Positions 1 to 11,065 of a stretch of DNA of 52,615 nt are shown here, one piece after another. A program made the position numbers and the translations under genes. The notes under the pieces are model-generated. The model saw only the letters and a list, made by a program, of their open reading frames with translations, was not told where the DNA came from and made no database searches. Location of the stretch: the NCBI GenBank assembly GCA_003049485.1, contig PYST01000286.1, forward strand, positions 1 through 52,615, read 5' to 3'. Numbering within the stretch: the first letter of the stretch is position 1; each line of letters begins with the position of its first letter. This DNA comes from Ophioceras dolichostomum. Lineage: Eukaryota > Ascomycota > Sordariomycetes > Magnaporthales > Ophioceraceae.

Positions 1-1286
1 CCCCCCCTCCTCCATCTCAACTTTCGTTCGCCTGATAATGCAAGTCGCCTCGCCTCCCTTTCTCCGGGAACTTGGGAGGGTTCACAGAGCCATAGAACCC
101 TGTTCTATCATATTTCACGGTTCACACAGAAAGTCAACGGCGGTCATCCACCGCCTGGAAAACTGCCGTAGAGTCATCTTTTAGACAATATTGTTTCACC
201 AGAACGCTCCATCCCAGGTCAAGTGATGTGGTCAACAAGGAGGGTGCGCGAGGGAAGCGTGATGGTCGGGTGCCCCACCCATTCAGCAGACAGCTCGAAT
301 GGCAATGGCTGCTTGTAATGGTGGTGGTGTTCAGACTGACTTGCATCGTGTTGACTGGGAATTGGAGACTTCACAAGCCCGCCTAATAATGAATGACATG
401 AGGACTCGTCTGGCCAGGCGACTCGACCCCCTCCTCCCTCTGTTCCGTCCCCTCGTCTATCATCCTCTCATCATCGCTCTCCTTCCTTTCACATTGATTT
501 GCCAGCAAACCCATGGAATCAACCAGTCAACGGACCGTCGGGGCTCCACCACCACCCGCCGGGACAAATCCGCGGCTGGGCAGCATTGACCTTTAATTCC
601 GGCCGACTGGGCAGATCTCGAGCGGCATGGTCGGCGCCACCAAGCTGCTGCTGGGTGCTGCGAGTTCTCCCTACAAACTCAACCAACTCCGGACTTGTGC
701 ACAACCGCCCAAATTGATTGGGTCTCGCAGTAAAGCAGGTGTCAGAAACCAGCAGTGCAATGTGCAAAGACGGTGGGTGGCACCGGCCTGGAATTGGTCC
801 GCCCCCATTTTGAACATTTGACCCTCAATAGGTACTTCCGCACGGTAACTGCAGCGTTGTTCACTTCCGTACCTCCGTAATTCCGCACTTTCATACCTCA
901 ACTGCTGCTGGTACTTTTTGCCCATTCAGTTAGTTGGTCGGTGGTTGGTCGACATCATATTTCCCACTTCGTCATTCGGCTAGGTACTGTACAGAGAGGT
1001 ACCTACACGCTAGAGTGAGGGGTAAGCCTGGAGCCAGGCAACGGACCCCAATTTTGTTATGCAGACCCTGGTGTGACAGAAGCAAGTCATCATTGACCTG
1101 GCAGGCCAAGCCACCGACCAACTCAACCTCCAAGCACCATTCGGCACTTCGGAAGGCAGCAGGAGCTTGTCCCCGCTGCTGCCCGCCAGTTCTGCCCTTC
1201 GACTCTTGAGAGCTTCTAATCCCTCTACGTGTGCAATTTGGTTGCCTTCTTTTGCACGGGTTGTAACCCGCACTGAGCCCACAACG
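1..1286. other. Left-flank intergenic DNA, 5' of GID9
   Basis: No reading frame here resembles a protein I know; the open frames are short and mutually overlapping. The stretch is the upstream region of the GID9 gene that starts at 1287 and presumably holds its promoter and leader. I see no clear TATA box or repeat. Confidence 0.6.
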
Positions 1287-3025
1287 ATGGCGGACCACGA
1301 AGCATCCAAGATAGACAGGGCTAACCACCTGCTCCTCGTAAGTTGACCACAGCCCCCGCTCCCCGTCCGTCCGCCTTGTCCCGTCTGTGTCGTCCCAAAT
1401 AGACCCCCGGCCCCCGGCCCCCGGCCTTTACGCCCCGGCCTCTACGCCCTGGTCTCTACGCCACGGCCTCAATGCCCGACCTCAAAGCTGACCATATGGG
1501 CCCCCGGCGGTCCACCCTCACCCACAGGACCAGCCGCTCCTCCGGCTACCCTACGAACTGATGCGCAAGAACTTCCGTGCGGCGCACGTCAGCGTCGCAC
1601 GGGAGTCCCAAGGCGTCACCGAGCTGCTCCGCGAAACGGCGACGGGCTCGATCAACGGCCGAATCACCCAGGAGGAGGCGGTCAAGAACATCGACCTGAT
1701 GCTCGCCCGCGCAAAGGGCATGAGGCGCAAGCTGACCGCCTGCGCCGAGGAGGAGGAACGGCTGTACCGGCAGCTAGACGCGAGGACCGCGCACCTGGGC
1801 GAGCTGGCGTCGATGCAGACGCTCGAGGACGTCAAGTACGAGCAGTGGGCTCGCTGCCGCCTCGACCGTCTCGTCGTCGACTACCTCCTCCGCCACGGCT
1901 ACAGCGATGCCGCCATCGCCCTGGCGAACGACCGGGAGATACGCGAGCTCGTCGACATCGAGACCTTCGTGTACATGCGGAGAATACGAGACAGCCTCAG
2001 GAACAGGAGCGTCTCGGAGGCACTGTCGTGGTGCATAGAAAACAAGAAGGAGCTACGAAAGATAGATGTGAGCATCAGACAATTCCACTCCTCCCACCGC
2101 CACCACCGTGCGACGGGCTCCATCGCCAGGGCCAGCCATCTAACACAGCCCGCCCTCGTCCTTTCTATAGAGTAACTTCGAGTTCATGCTACGCCTCCAG
2201 CAATACATCGAGCTCGTACGCTCGCAGTCCATCACGAAGCTCGTCGAGGCCATCCAGCACGCCCGCAAGCACCTGATCCCCTTCAAGGACACCTACCCGA
2301 ACGAGGTCAACCAGGCCGCGGGGCTGCTCGCGTGCTCGCCCAACCGGCTCAACGACTCGTACGCCAACCTGTGGAGCTTCGAGCGGTGGGACATGCTCGC
2401 CGAACTCTTCAACGACACGCACAACCAGCTCCTAGGCCTCCCGCCCTTCCCCCTTCTCGACGCCGCCCTCTCATCGGGCCTCTCGGCGCTCAAAACCCCC
2501 GCCTGCCACGCGACCCCCGGCTCCAGCCCAGCAGCAGCCAGCCGCAGAAACAACACCACCAGCGGCGCCGCCGAGACCAACGGCCATAATCACCACGACG
2601 GCACAGCCACCGACGACGGCGCCGACGCCCCCGCCGCCGTCGCCGCTGCTTCTGTCACCAACGGCGCCAACGGCGCCACCAGGCCCTCCGCTTCATCATC
2701 GTCAACCCTGCCCGCCACATCCACCACGACAGCAGCAGCAGCGGCGGCTCCGCCCTCCCTCACGCCCAACTCGGCCCTCAACTCGTCCATGTGCCCCATC
2801 TGCTCGCCCGAGCTGAACGAGCTGGCGCGCAACGTGCCGTACGCGCACCACAGCAAGAGCCACGTCGAGCACGACCTGCTGATGCTGCCCAACGGCCGCG
2901 TCTACGGCAAGGCCCGCCTGGAGGAGTACGCCAAGAAGTCCGGCCTGCCGCCCGGGCCGGTCCGCGATCCTCACACCGGCGAGATCTTCGCGTCGTCGAG
3001 GTTGAAGAAGGTGTATATTACGTAG
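1287..3025 (+). CDS. GID9: GID/CTLH E3 ubiquitin ligase subunit GID9 (FYV10/MAEA family)
   Basis: Three exons: 1287-1337, 1528-2067 and 2171-3025, joined in phase 0, giving 481 residues. Introns start GTAAGT and GTGAGC and carry CTGAC and CTAAC branch sites. Visible in order: an N-terminal block around QPLLRLPYEL and RKNFRAAH (about 19-37), a LisH-like segment (about 122-155), CTLH/CRA helices (about 160-300), a roughly 90-residue low-complexity insert (about 313-402), and a C-terminal Gid-type RING-like domain starting MCPIC (404-408) and ending SSRLKKVYIT. In yeast, Gid9/Fyv10 pairs with Gid2 to form the catalytic core of the GID ubiquitin ligase, which degrades gluconeogenic enzymes; the human counterpart is MAEA in the CTLH complex. 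The role here is inferred from family membership. The first exon matters because homologues begin just upstream of the QPLLRLPYEL block. Its 3' end faces CAF1. Confidence 0.93.
1423..1478. repeat. 14-bp minisatellite, four imperfect units, inside GID9 intron 1
   Basis: Four consecutive 14-nt units (1423-1436, 1437-1450, 1451-1464, 1465-1478) follow the pattern GGCCTCTACGCCCY with a few substitutions each. They are preceded by a short CCCCCGG repeat (about 1403-1423). The block lies within the 190-bp first intron of GID9, just before its branch site. Confidence 0.75.
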
Positions 3026-4895
<1,870 letters not shown>

Positions 4896-5152
4896 AGACA
4901 AAGTACCAGAAGAGGAGGTAAGCTATGAAGATGCTGCCTGAACGTTTTACGCCAGAGACGAGAAAGGATAAGGTAAGTAGGTAAATAGATAGGAAGGTAC
5001 TATCACATTCCCGCTCTCTCTCTCCTCTCTCCTGACCATTCCCATCCCTTGACTCCTTTCACATCGCCTGCCAACCCTCTCAATCTCATTCATTCCATCT
5101 TCCTTTTTCTTGTACGTGGATGTATGCGTGCGTATTTGTGTTGTGTGTTGTG

Positions 5153-5153
<1 letters not shown>

Positions 5154-5184
<31 letters not shown>
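5154..5184. repeat. (TG)n microsatellite next to the CAF1 stop codon
   Basis: A pure TG run about 26 bp beyond the CAF1 stop; it would be a CA repeat at the start of the CAF1 3' UTR. Confidence 0.9.
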
Positions 5185-5187
<3 letters not shown>

Positions 5188-5209
5188 TGAACCCGCACCC
5201 GCGCCCGCT

Positions 5210-7050
5210 CTAGCGGTTATTCCCACCGAACGCGAAGCTGCCGAAGACGCCCCCTCCACCACCAGGCGTCATGGGTCCCATACCACCACCGACGCCCATG
5301 CCGTTCGTGTTGTGCGACGACGCGGCAGGCGTGGATACCAGACCTGCAGGGACGGTGTTGGGCGTGCTGGGCCCTCCGTTCTGCTGCTGGTGAAGCTGCT
5401 GTTGGAGCTGCTGCTGTTGCTGTACTACAGCAGATGCACCACCACCATTAGAGCCAACGCCGCCGGCCTGATCACTGCCGCCTCCTAGGATGCTGGTGCC
5501 AGGGTTGCTCATGGACGGCGGGCCCTCGGTCGAGTCGAGGCCCCAGACGAGACCCACCGTGTCCTCCGGCAGCCTTCCGCCGAAGACCCTCTCGCGCATC
5601 TGGAAGAACGCCCGCCCCGTCAGCAGCGAGTCTGAGCCGGCCTGGTGCGCGGCGCCGACGCGCTTCACCTTTAGGACCTCCGCCAGGGTCTCGAGCGACG
5701 ACTTGTGGTCGAACTTCTGCAGGATCTCCACCGAGGCCGGGTCCGCGGCCACGATCCCGCCGTTCTGGAGCTGCTTGTACTGGTGCTTCATGTGGAACTT
5801 CACGTCGTAGATCCTGGGAAAAAAGATCCTCATGATCTCGACGAACTCGACCTCCTCGTTGGGCAGCATCTTGCACCACAGCAGCTTCGTCAGGTAGCCG
5901 AAGTCGTACGCGCCGTGGAACGAGATCCAGTTGACGGACTCGTCGCAGACCATGCCCGACGAGATCATGAGCGACGCGAAGTCGTGCGGGTCGATCCCGT
6001 CGCGCTCCATGGCGTTGAAGTCCACGCCCGCGGCCACGAGCGAGTCGATCGACGCCTGGTTGTACATGTCGTCCTTGAGCGAGAAGCGGAAGTTGAACTG
6101 CCAGGCGTAAGGGAGGGGCACGTGCTGCGCGCCGCGCCTGCCGCCGCCGCCTCCACCGCCGCCACCACCTCCGCCTCCGCCGGTAGCTCCAGCAAGGGCG
6201 CCGAGTTCCGCCGCGTCGGTCGAGCTCGGCCGCGCTGGTGGCGGCTCGCCGTCCGCGTTGAAGAGAGTGATGCCCAGCTGGATCACGTTGAGCATGTCGA
6301 CGTTCGCGCGCAGACATTGGTAGTGGTAGTCGCTCTTGTTCCGGAACTGGCCCATGGGCCGGCAGACTAGTCCTGGGAACTCGGTGTCCTGGGTATCATG
6401 ACGGGCAACAGCCTCAAGGTGTTAAATCAATCAGTGAGAAAAACAAAATGGACGAAGGGCGTTTGCTCTTGGCTCACCATAGCAATGTAGTTGTACTTCT
6501 CCACCAGGTCGCGCAGGACCGCCATTTCCTCGTGCAAGTTATGCTTCCACACCTCCCGTATTCGACTCTTAGTCTGGTTCCTGGTTGGGTGTTCTGAGAG
6601 GATGGCGCCGGTATGACTCTGCTGTTGTTGTTGAGGATGTTGGGGATGGTGCTGCTGCTGCTGCTGCTGCTGCTGCGCTTGGTGCTGCTGTTGTTGCTGT
6701 TGATGATGTTGTTGTTGCTGATGCTGTTGCGCCTGCTGCTGCTGTTGCTGCTGCAGGCCAGCGTTCTGAGCAAACCCCAACCTGGCATTATGGCTGGCCA
6801 GGCCTGAGTCGGCGCCACCTCCCACGCCGAAGCCGGCAGCGGCGCCGGGGTTCAGGCCCGCGGCTGCGGCAAGACTCAGCCCTCCATTCGCAGCGAACGG
6901 GTTGAGCTGACTGCCCGGGTTGATATATGCCGGGTTGCCCAGCGGCGGTGGGTGGCCGCCCGAGTGACCTTGGCCGTGAGGAGGAAACTGGTGTTGGTAT
7001 GGCGAGATGGTGGTCGGCCCGCTTGGGAACCTATTGAGAGGTGGCGGCAT
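5210..7050 (-). CDS. POP2: CCR4-NOT complex 3'-5' deadenylase CAF1/POP2
   Basis: Two exons on the minus strand: 7050-6478 and 6388-5210, with an 89-bp intron (GTGAGC...CCCAG) that splits the conserved YNYIAM/DTEFPG motif exactly at the codon boundary. The product is 583 residues. The first 190 are Pro/Gly/Ala-rich with long glutamine-histidine runs (about 99-145). The DEDD ribonuclease domain follows: D192 and E194 in DTEFPG, D353 in YDFGYL, and H439/D444 in AHQAGSD, so all catalytic positions are present. A glycine run (about 260-275) is inserted in a loop after the first beta strands. The C-terminus is Gln/Gly-rich. The family enzyme shortens mRNA poly(A) tails as part of CCR4-NOT. It is divergent from the NDUFB3-like gene. 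Confidence 0.96.
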
Positions 7051-7787
7051 GCTACTGCGGTGGTGACCTGGCCAGTGAAGCCCGAGGTAATGTGGTGGTT
7101 TCTATTCTCGGGGCCGTTCCGGTTGAGGAATGAGTGCACATCTGGTAAGATGGCAATTGGGCAAGAGGCTGTGAAGCGCGAGGCAAACCGACCGCTGAGA
7201 GAGGTGGACGCGAACAACGCGAAGAGGAAGCGCTTGGCTGGACGCTGATGCTTCGAGGTCGCGGGTAAACGGTGGAAAGATTGTTGGTGATTTGTGGCTC
7301 TGTGTTTAGCTTGACGAGATCGACAATTGATCGAAGGTATTCGCTCTCCGTTATGCCGTAGTTGTGAGTAGGTTCTAGAACAGAGCAATTTCAGTACTTG
7401 GCCCTGGCTCCAACACCTACTTGCGATCGCAGAACCCGCACACACGAGCGGCTGCGGCTTAGTCACACAAGGGTCCGTGCAGCGGCCACCCGGCCAATTG
7501 AATTCGAGCTGTTCACCCTCGGAATTTCTTGGTACGGACGACCAGAAGAACCTCGCGAGCGGGCAAACAATCGATCGCTGGACTCGAACTTACACCACCC
7601 AATTGGATCGTGCAAACCAGCTTAGCACCCCCGGGAACGCGAGGATTCACATTCAGCCCGCCATGCATCCCTCAAGGTACGGCCCTCCCGACATGCTCCC
7701 CGCCTCTGCCGAACCGGAACGAACTGGAACAGCCCACGCGGCTCTCCCCTCTCGCGCCGCCGCTCCTTTCTAACAGCGCATCGTTCG
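7051..7787. promoter_or_regulatory. Bidirectional promoter region between CAF1 and the NDUFB3-like gene
   Basis: These 737 bp separate two divergent start codons (CAF1 at 7050 on minus, NDUFB3-like at 7788 on plus) and must hold both promoters and leaders. No coding frame is convincing and no canonical TATA box stands out. Confidence 0.5.
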
Positions 7788-8227
7788 ATGACCACCGCAT
7801 TTAGGACACTGAGGGCTTCCCACGGCCCCAAGCCCAACATCACTGGCTTCGATATTAGGAAATACAAGGCCGCAGCAGGAATATCGAGATACGACCCTTG
7901 GGAGAGACGGTGCGTGCAAACCCTCCCCTCCTCACATCCTCCTCCTCAGCTCCTCCAGGCACCAGACCACAATAGCGTCTCTCGTCCAATGCACCCGTGG
8001 CCAGGCCCCCAAAGTATGCCACATTAGCTGACAGTGTCACCGCCTGGAATCTTTGCGACAACTACAGCGAGGCGTGGCGATACACCGGCCCTTTCTCCCG
8101 GTTCAACCGGTTCAAGAATGGGCTTCCCGGGCTCGGCATAGCGACGGTCGCCTTCGCGGGGTACTGCGCCTACGAGTACTACTTCTTGAAAGAGGACGAG
8201 CACCACGGTGAGGGCGGTCACCATTGA
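7788..8227 (+). CDS. Mitochondrial complex I accessory subunit, NDUFB3/B12 family
   Basis: Two exons, 7788-7909 and 8068-8227, give 93 residues. The intron (GTGCGT...CTACAG) has a CTGAC branch site about 35 nt before the acceptor and restores the conserved run DPWERREAWRYTGPF. The protein has a short N-terminal part with GFDIRKYK (about 24-31), the PWER/EAWRYTGPFSRFNRFK motif (about 37-58), one hydrophobic membrane segment (about 60-80) and a His/Glu-rich tail ending EGGHH. This layout matches fungal B12 subunits, which sit in the membrane arm of NADH:ubiquinone oxidoreductase. ATG 7788 was chosen because the only nearby upstream ATG (7663) is out of frame. The second exon alone would look like an unrelated frame beginning in the intron, so automatic annotation may miss the gene. 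Confidence 0.88.
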
Positions 8228-9034
8228 TTGAGATGAACCGCGTGGGCGCATGGGATGGACCAGTTAGGGTGGCTTGCTGAGAGCCAAGGCGGTCAGGGAG
8301 TGTGATGATTTCTCCCGTTTGTATATACCATGGAACTGCGGACGGCCACAAGAATCAGACTCGAATCTGTCATATGTGTCGACCTTGACAACATGGGCCG
8401 AATTGGGGGGAATCAGATGGTCGGCGTCTGAGGGAGTGCCATGTATTTGACGCACCCCTCTATTTTACGGAACTGCAGGCCGTACCCCAAAGATCGACTT
8501 TGCCCACCAAACGAGTCTTGCCAAAGAACTGGTCGTGTCACTTCCTTAACCACAAAATACGACAAACACGAGGCTACACAGTTCCGAACGATATGACATC
8601 AGAACTACCGTCGTTGAATTTGGTATATATCTACGCTCGTAGCCCCGGCCCCCTATGGCCCCTTACGTAGCCGGCCGGATATCTATCTCGATGCTGGTAT
8701 CATTTGTATAGCAATTTTGTGATCGCCCATCCCCGAACTGAAAAAAAAATGATAGATATTTCCGAAAACCGAAAAGAAACCCAACAGAAACCAAATCAAT
8801 GCTCTTCTCCTGTACCGAAAGAAATCAAAATCCCAGAACCGAAGCCAAACGATCTAGAGGTATGTACAAGAAAAAGAAAGTGCCAGGAGGGGGAGAAACA
8901 AAAAGCAAGAAGCTCTGTAGCCAGCAAGAAAGCTAAGGTGTTGTTTGTTTTCACGAGCAACGTAAAAGAAGACTTTGGTTGAAATGAGAGAAGGAGGAAG
9001 AAAATACGAGGCAGAAACGGGATCGATCGATCGA
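8228..9034. other. Convergent intergenic DNA
   Basis: 3' flanks of the NDUFB3-like gene and of the coiled-coil gene on the opposite strand. An A-rich 92-codon open frame near 8704-8982 (Lys/Glu-rich) has no family resemblance and lies in the probable 3' UTR of the minus-strand gene. Confidence 0.5.
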
Positions 9035-11065
9035 TCAAAGTCCAACCCCATTGACGAGGTCGAGAGCCCCCTCAACAGCGACCTCGAGCTGGCCGACGCG
9101 CTGCTTCAGCCCCCTGTTCTCGTCCCTGAGCAGGCTGACCGTGTTCCACGCGACGCTCGCGTCCTGACCCTTGCAGTTCCTGCAGCCGGAGCCGCTGTAA
9201 GGCGCTTCTTCGTCCGGGCCCCTCGCCGCGGCGGTAACGTTCTTGACGAGCTTCTGGAAAGCCGTCATCGGTTGTTGTTGTTGTTGCTGCTGCTGCTGTT
9301 GCTGTCTTGCAGTAGCTAGTAACCCCGTTGGTGACTTCAACGCCGTGACCTTGGGGTGCTGCATAGACGATGACGATGTCGATAACGGACCGTCAACGAC
9401 GCTGCTTGCACCACCATCAAACATGCTCGCCGTGCTGCTGCTCTGCGCAATAGTCGGGCTCCGCGACCTCGAGAACACGCTCTCGCTCTCGACGCTCTCG
9501 TCGTCCTCCTCCATCTCGCCCTCCGTGTCGAAACTGAGCTCCGACGACTTGGTCGTCTCGCCGCTGCCGCGCCAGCTCTCGTGCCGCCGCCTTCTTCTGT
9601 TATGTCTGCGGCGCTGCTGATCCGCGTCCACGCCCAAATCCTCCGACACAGACCCCTCCGAGGCCACAGTTGTCGCGGGGAGGATGGGAGAGAGCAGGTG
9701 TGGTTGTTGCTGCAGTAGCTGCTGCTGGTGAAACTGCTGCAACAGCTTCGCGTTCTTGCGGAGCTCCGCCGCGAGCTCGTCGGCCAGCTCGCGCATGGCC
9801 CGCTCCTGCTCCGCAGCCTTGAGCGCCATGCCCTCGAGCTGCATCTTGAGGTGCACCGCGCGCGTCTCGGCCTCCTCCAGCTCGTCGCGCTGGGCGTCCC
9901 GCTCCGCGCCCAGCTCGCGCGCCGCCACCGCCTGGTCGCGGTACGCTGCCTGCAGGCGCCGCGAGAGCGCCACGCTGGCCACGTGCAGGTTCTTGAACGC
10001 CGCCGGCGAGAACGTGTCTCGTTCCGTCGGCGGCCCGTTGGGGAACAGGGCTGCCTCCACGTTCATGTTTAATATTTCGTCCTCCAATGTTGTTGCTGGA
10101 CTTGATCGAAGGAGTCCTCCTCCTCCTCGTGAGTCCGATGTTGGGGATTGTTGGGTCTTGGCGTTGAGTGCCGAGGAGATGGCTGACATTCCGGAGGCCA
10201 GGAAGCCGAAGCGGGAGGAGGTTGCTGAAGATGGCGATCCGGTGGACCGGGGCGGCTGCTGGGAGTCTGGCCGCATTCTCCGGGTCGGTGTCGTGTCTGG
10301 TGTTGTGGCGGCTGACCGAGGACTCGGGATATCGTCGTCTCCTATCGGCCTGCCGCGCCGGTTCGATGGCGAAGGGGATGGTGATGTGGCACCTCCTCCC
10401 GAGAACCAGCCGGCTAAAACGCCCCTCGCCGAAGAGGCGCTGTCTGAATTCGTCCCGCACCTTCTGCCGTCCCCCGTGAGCGGCATGTCAAAGACCGACA
10501 GCGCCGGCAGCCTCTGTTGGGGTGGCTGCGGCTGCCGGCTCCTCCGCTCAGGCGACGTTGCCCGGTTTATCAGGGCGATGGGCAGCAGGTTGGGGACCGA
10601 CTGCGGTCTTCGGTGGTGGGCTGCAGTGCTAGACGCAGGAGGGAGGGAAGGCAAGCCAGAGACCAGAGCCCCATCTGCAAAAAAGGCGTTGTGGTACTCT
10701 TGTACCGGCCTGTGAGGCGGCAGCTGGCCGGTCACCAGCTGTGGTGGTGGGGAAAGAGTGGCAGTGGTTGCAGCAGCTGCAGTTGTAATAGTTGCATCAC
10801 TGGCATGATGACGAGGAGGAGGTGCTGCTGCAGGTGCTGCTGCTGGTGGTGGTAGTGGATGACGCGTGGGCGACCCATAGGACTGGTAACTTTGGGAGGA
10901 GAACCTCGGGTTTTCGGTGGCATGAGAAATAGACTGGCGCTGGGGTGAAAACGGGGTCGTCGGGGCAGGAGTAGGCGGGGCAGACGAGGGTGTGGCGGGC
11001 GCAGGAGTTGAGGCCATGGAGGCCACGGAGGCCGGAGAGGCGCCGCTGTTGCCGCTTCTTAGCAT
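9035..11065 (-). CDS. Unrecognised coiled-coil protein with disordered N-terminal half
   Basis: A single open frame of 676 codons, starting at ATG 11065 on the minus strand. I do not recognise the family. Residues 1-330 are Ser/Pro/Thr/Ala-rich and probably disordered, including many SP and TP sites. A compact segment (about 335-455) begins AALFPNGPPTERDTFSPAAF and continues as a heptad-like coiled coil rich in Ala, Arg, Glu and Leu. A Ser/Glu-rich acidic part and polyglutamine follow. The tail (about 629-676) starts with a CxxC pair (CRNCKG) and ends in a short predicted coiled coil. Continuous GC-rich coding bias over 2 kb supports a real gene. The architecture would suit a scaffold or cytoskeletal adaptor, but that is only inference. 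Confidence 0.82.
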   Translation of the reverse strand: MLRSGNSGASPASVASMASTPAPATPSSAPPTPAPTTPFSPQRQSISHATENPRFSSQSYQSYGSPTRHPLPPPAAAPAAAPPPRHHASDATITTAAAATTATLSPPPQLVTGQLPPHRPVQEYHNAFFADGALVSGLPSLPPASSTAAHHRRPQSVPNLLPIALINRATSPERRSRQPQPPQQRLPALSVFDMPLTGDGRRCGTNSDSASSARGVLAGWFSGGGATSPSPSPSNRRGRPIGDDDIPSPRSAATTPDTTPTRRMRPDSQQPPRSTGSPSSATSSRFGFLASGMSAISSALNAKTQQSPTSDSRGGGGLLRSSPATTLEDEILNMNVEAALFPNGPPTERDTFSPAAFKNLHVASVALSRRLQAAYRDQAVAARELGAERDAQRDELEEAETRAVHLKMQLEGMALKAAEQERAMRELADELAAELRKNAKLLQQFHQQQLLQQQPHLLSPILPATTVASEGSVSEDLGVDADQQRRRHNRRRRRHESWRGSGETTKSSELSFDTEGEMEEDDESVESESVFSRSRSPTIAQSSSTASMFDGGASSVVDGPLSTSSSSMQHPKVTALKSPTGLLATARQQQQQQQQQQQPMTAFQKLVKNVTAAARGPDEEAPYSGSGCRNCKGQDASVAWNTVSLLRDENRGLKQRVGQLEVAVEGALDLVNGVGL

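Noticed and set aside
5472..6370. Long open frames of 281 codons (minus) and 221 codons (plus) over CAF1
   Set aside because: Shadow frames of the GC-rich CAF1 second exon; the CAF1 frame alone has the DEDD nuclease motifs.
8704..8982. 92-codon Lys/Glu-rich frame
   Set aside because: A-rich stretch in a convergent 3' region; no family resemblance and no intron support.
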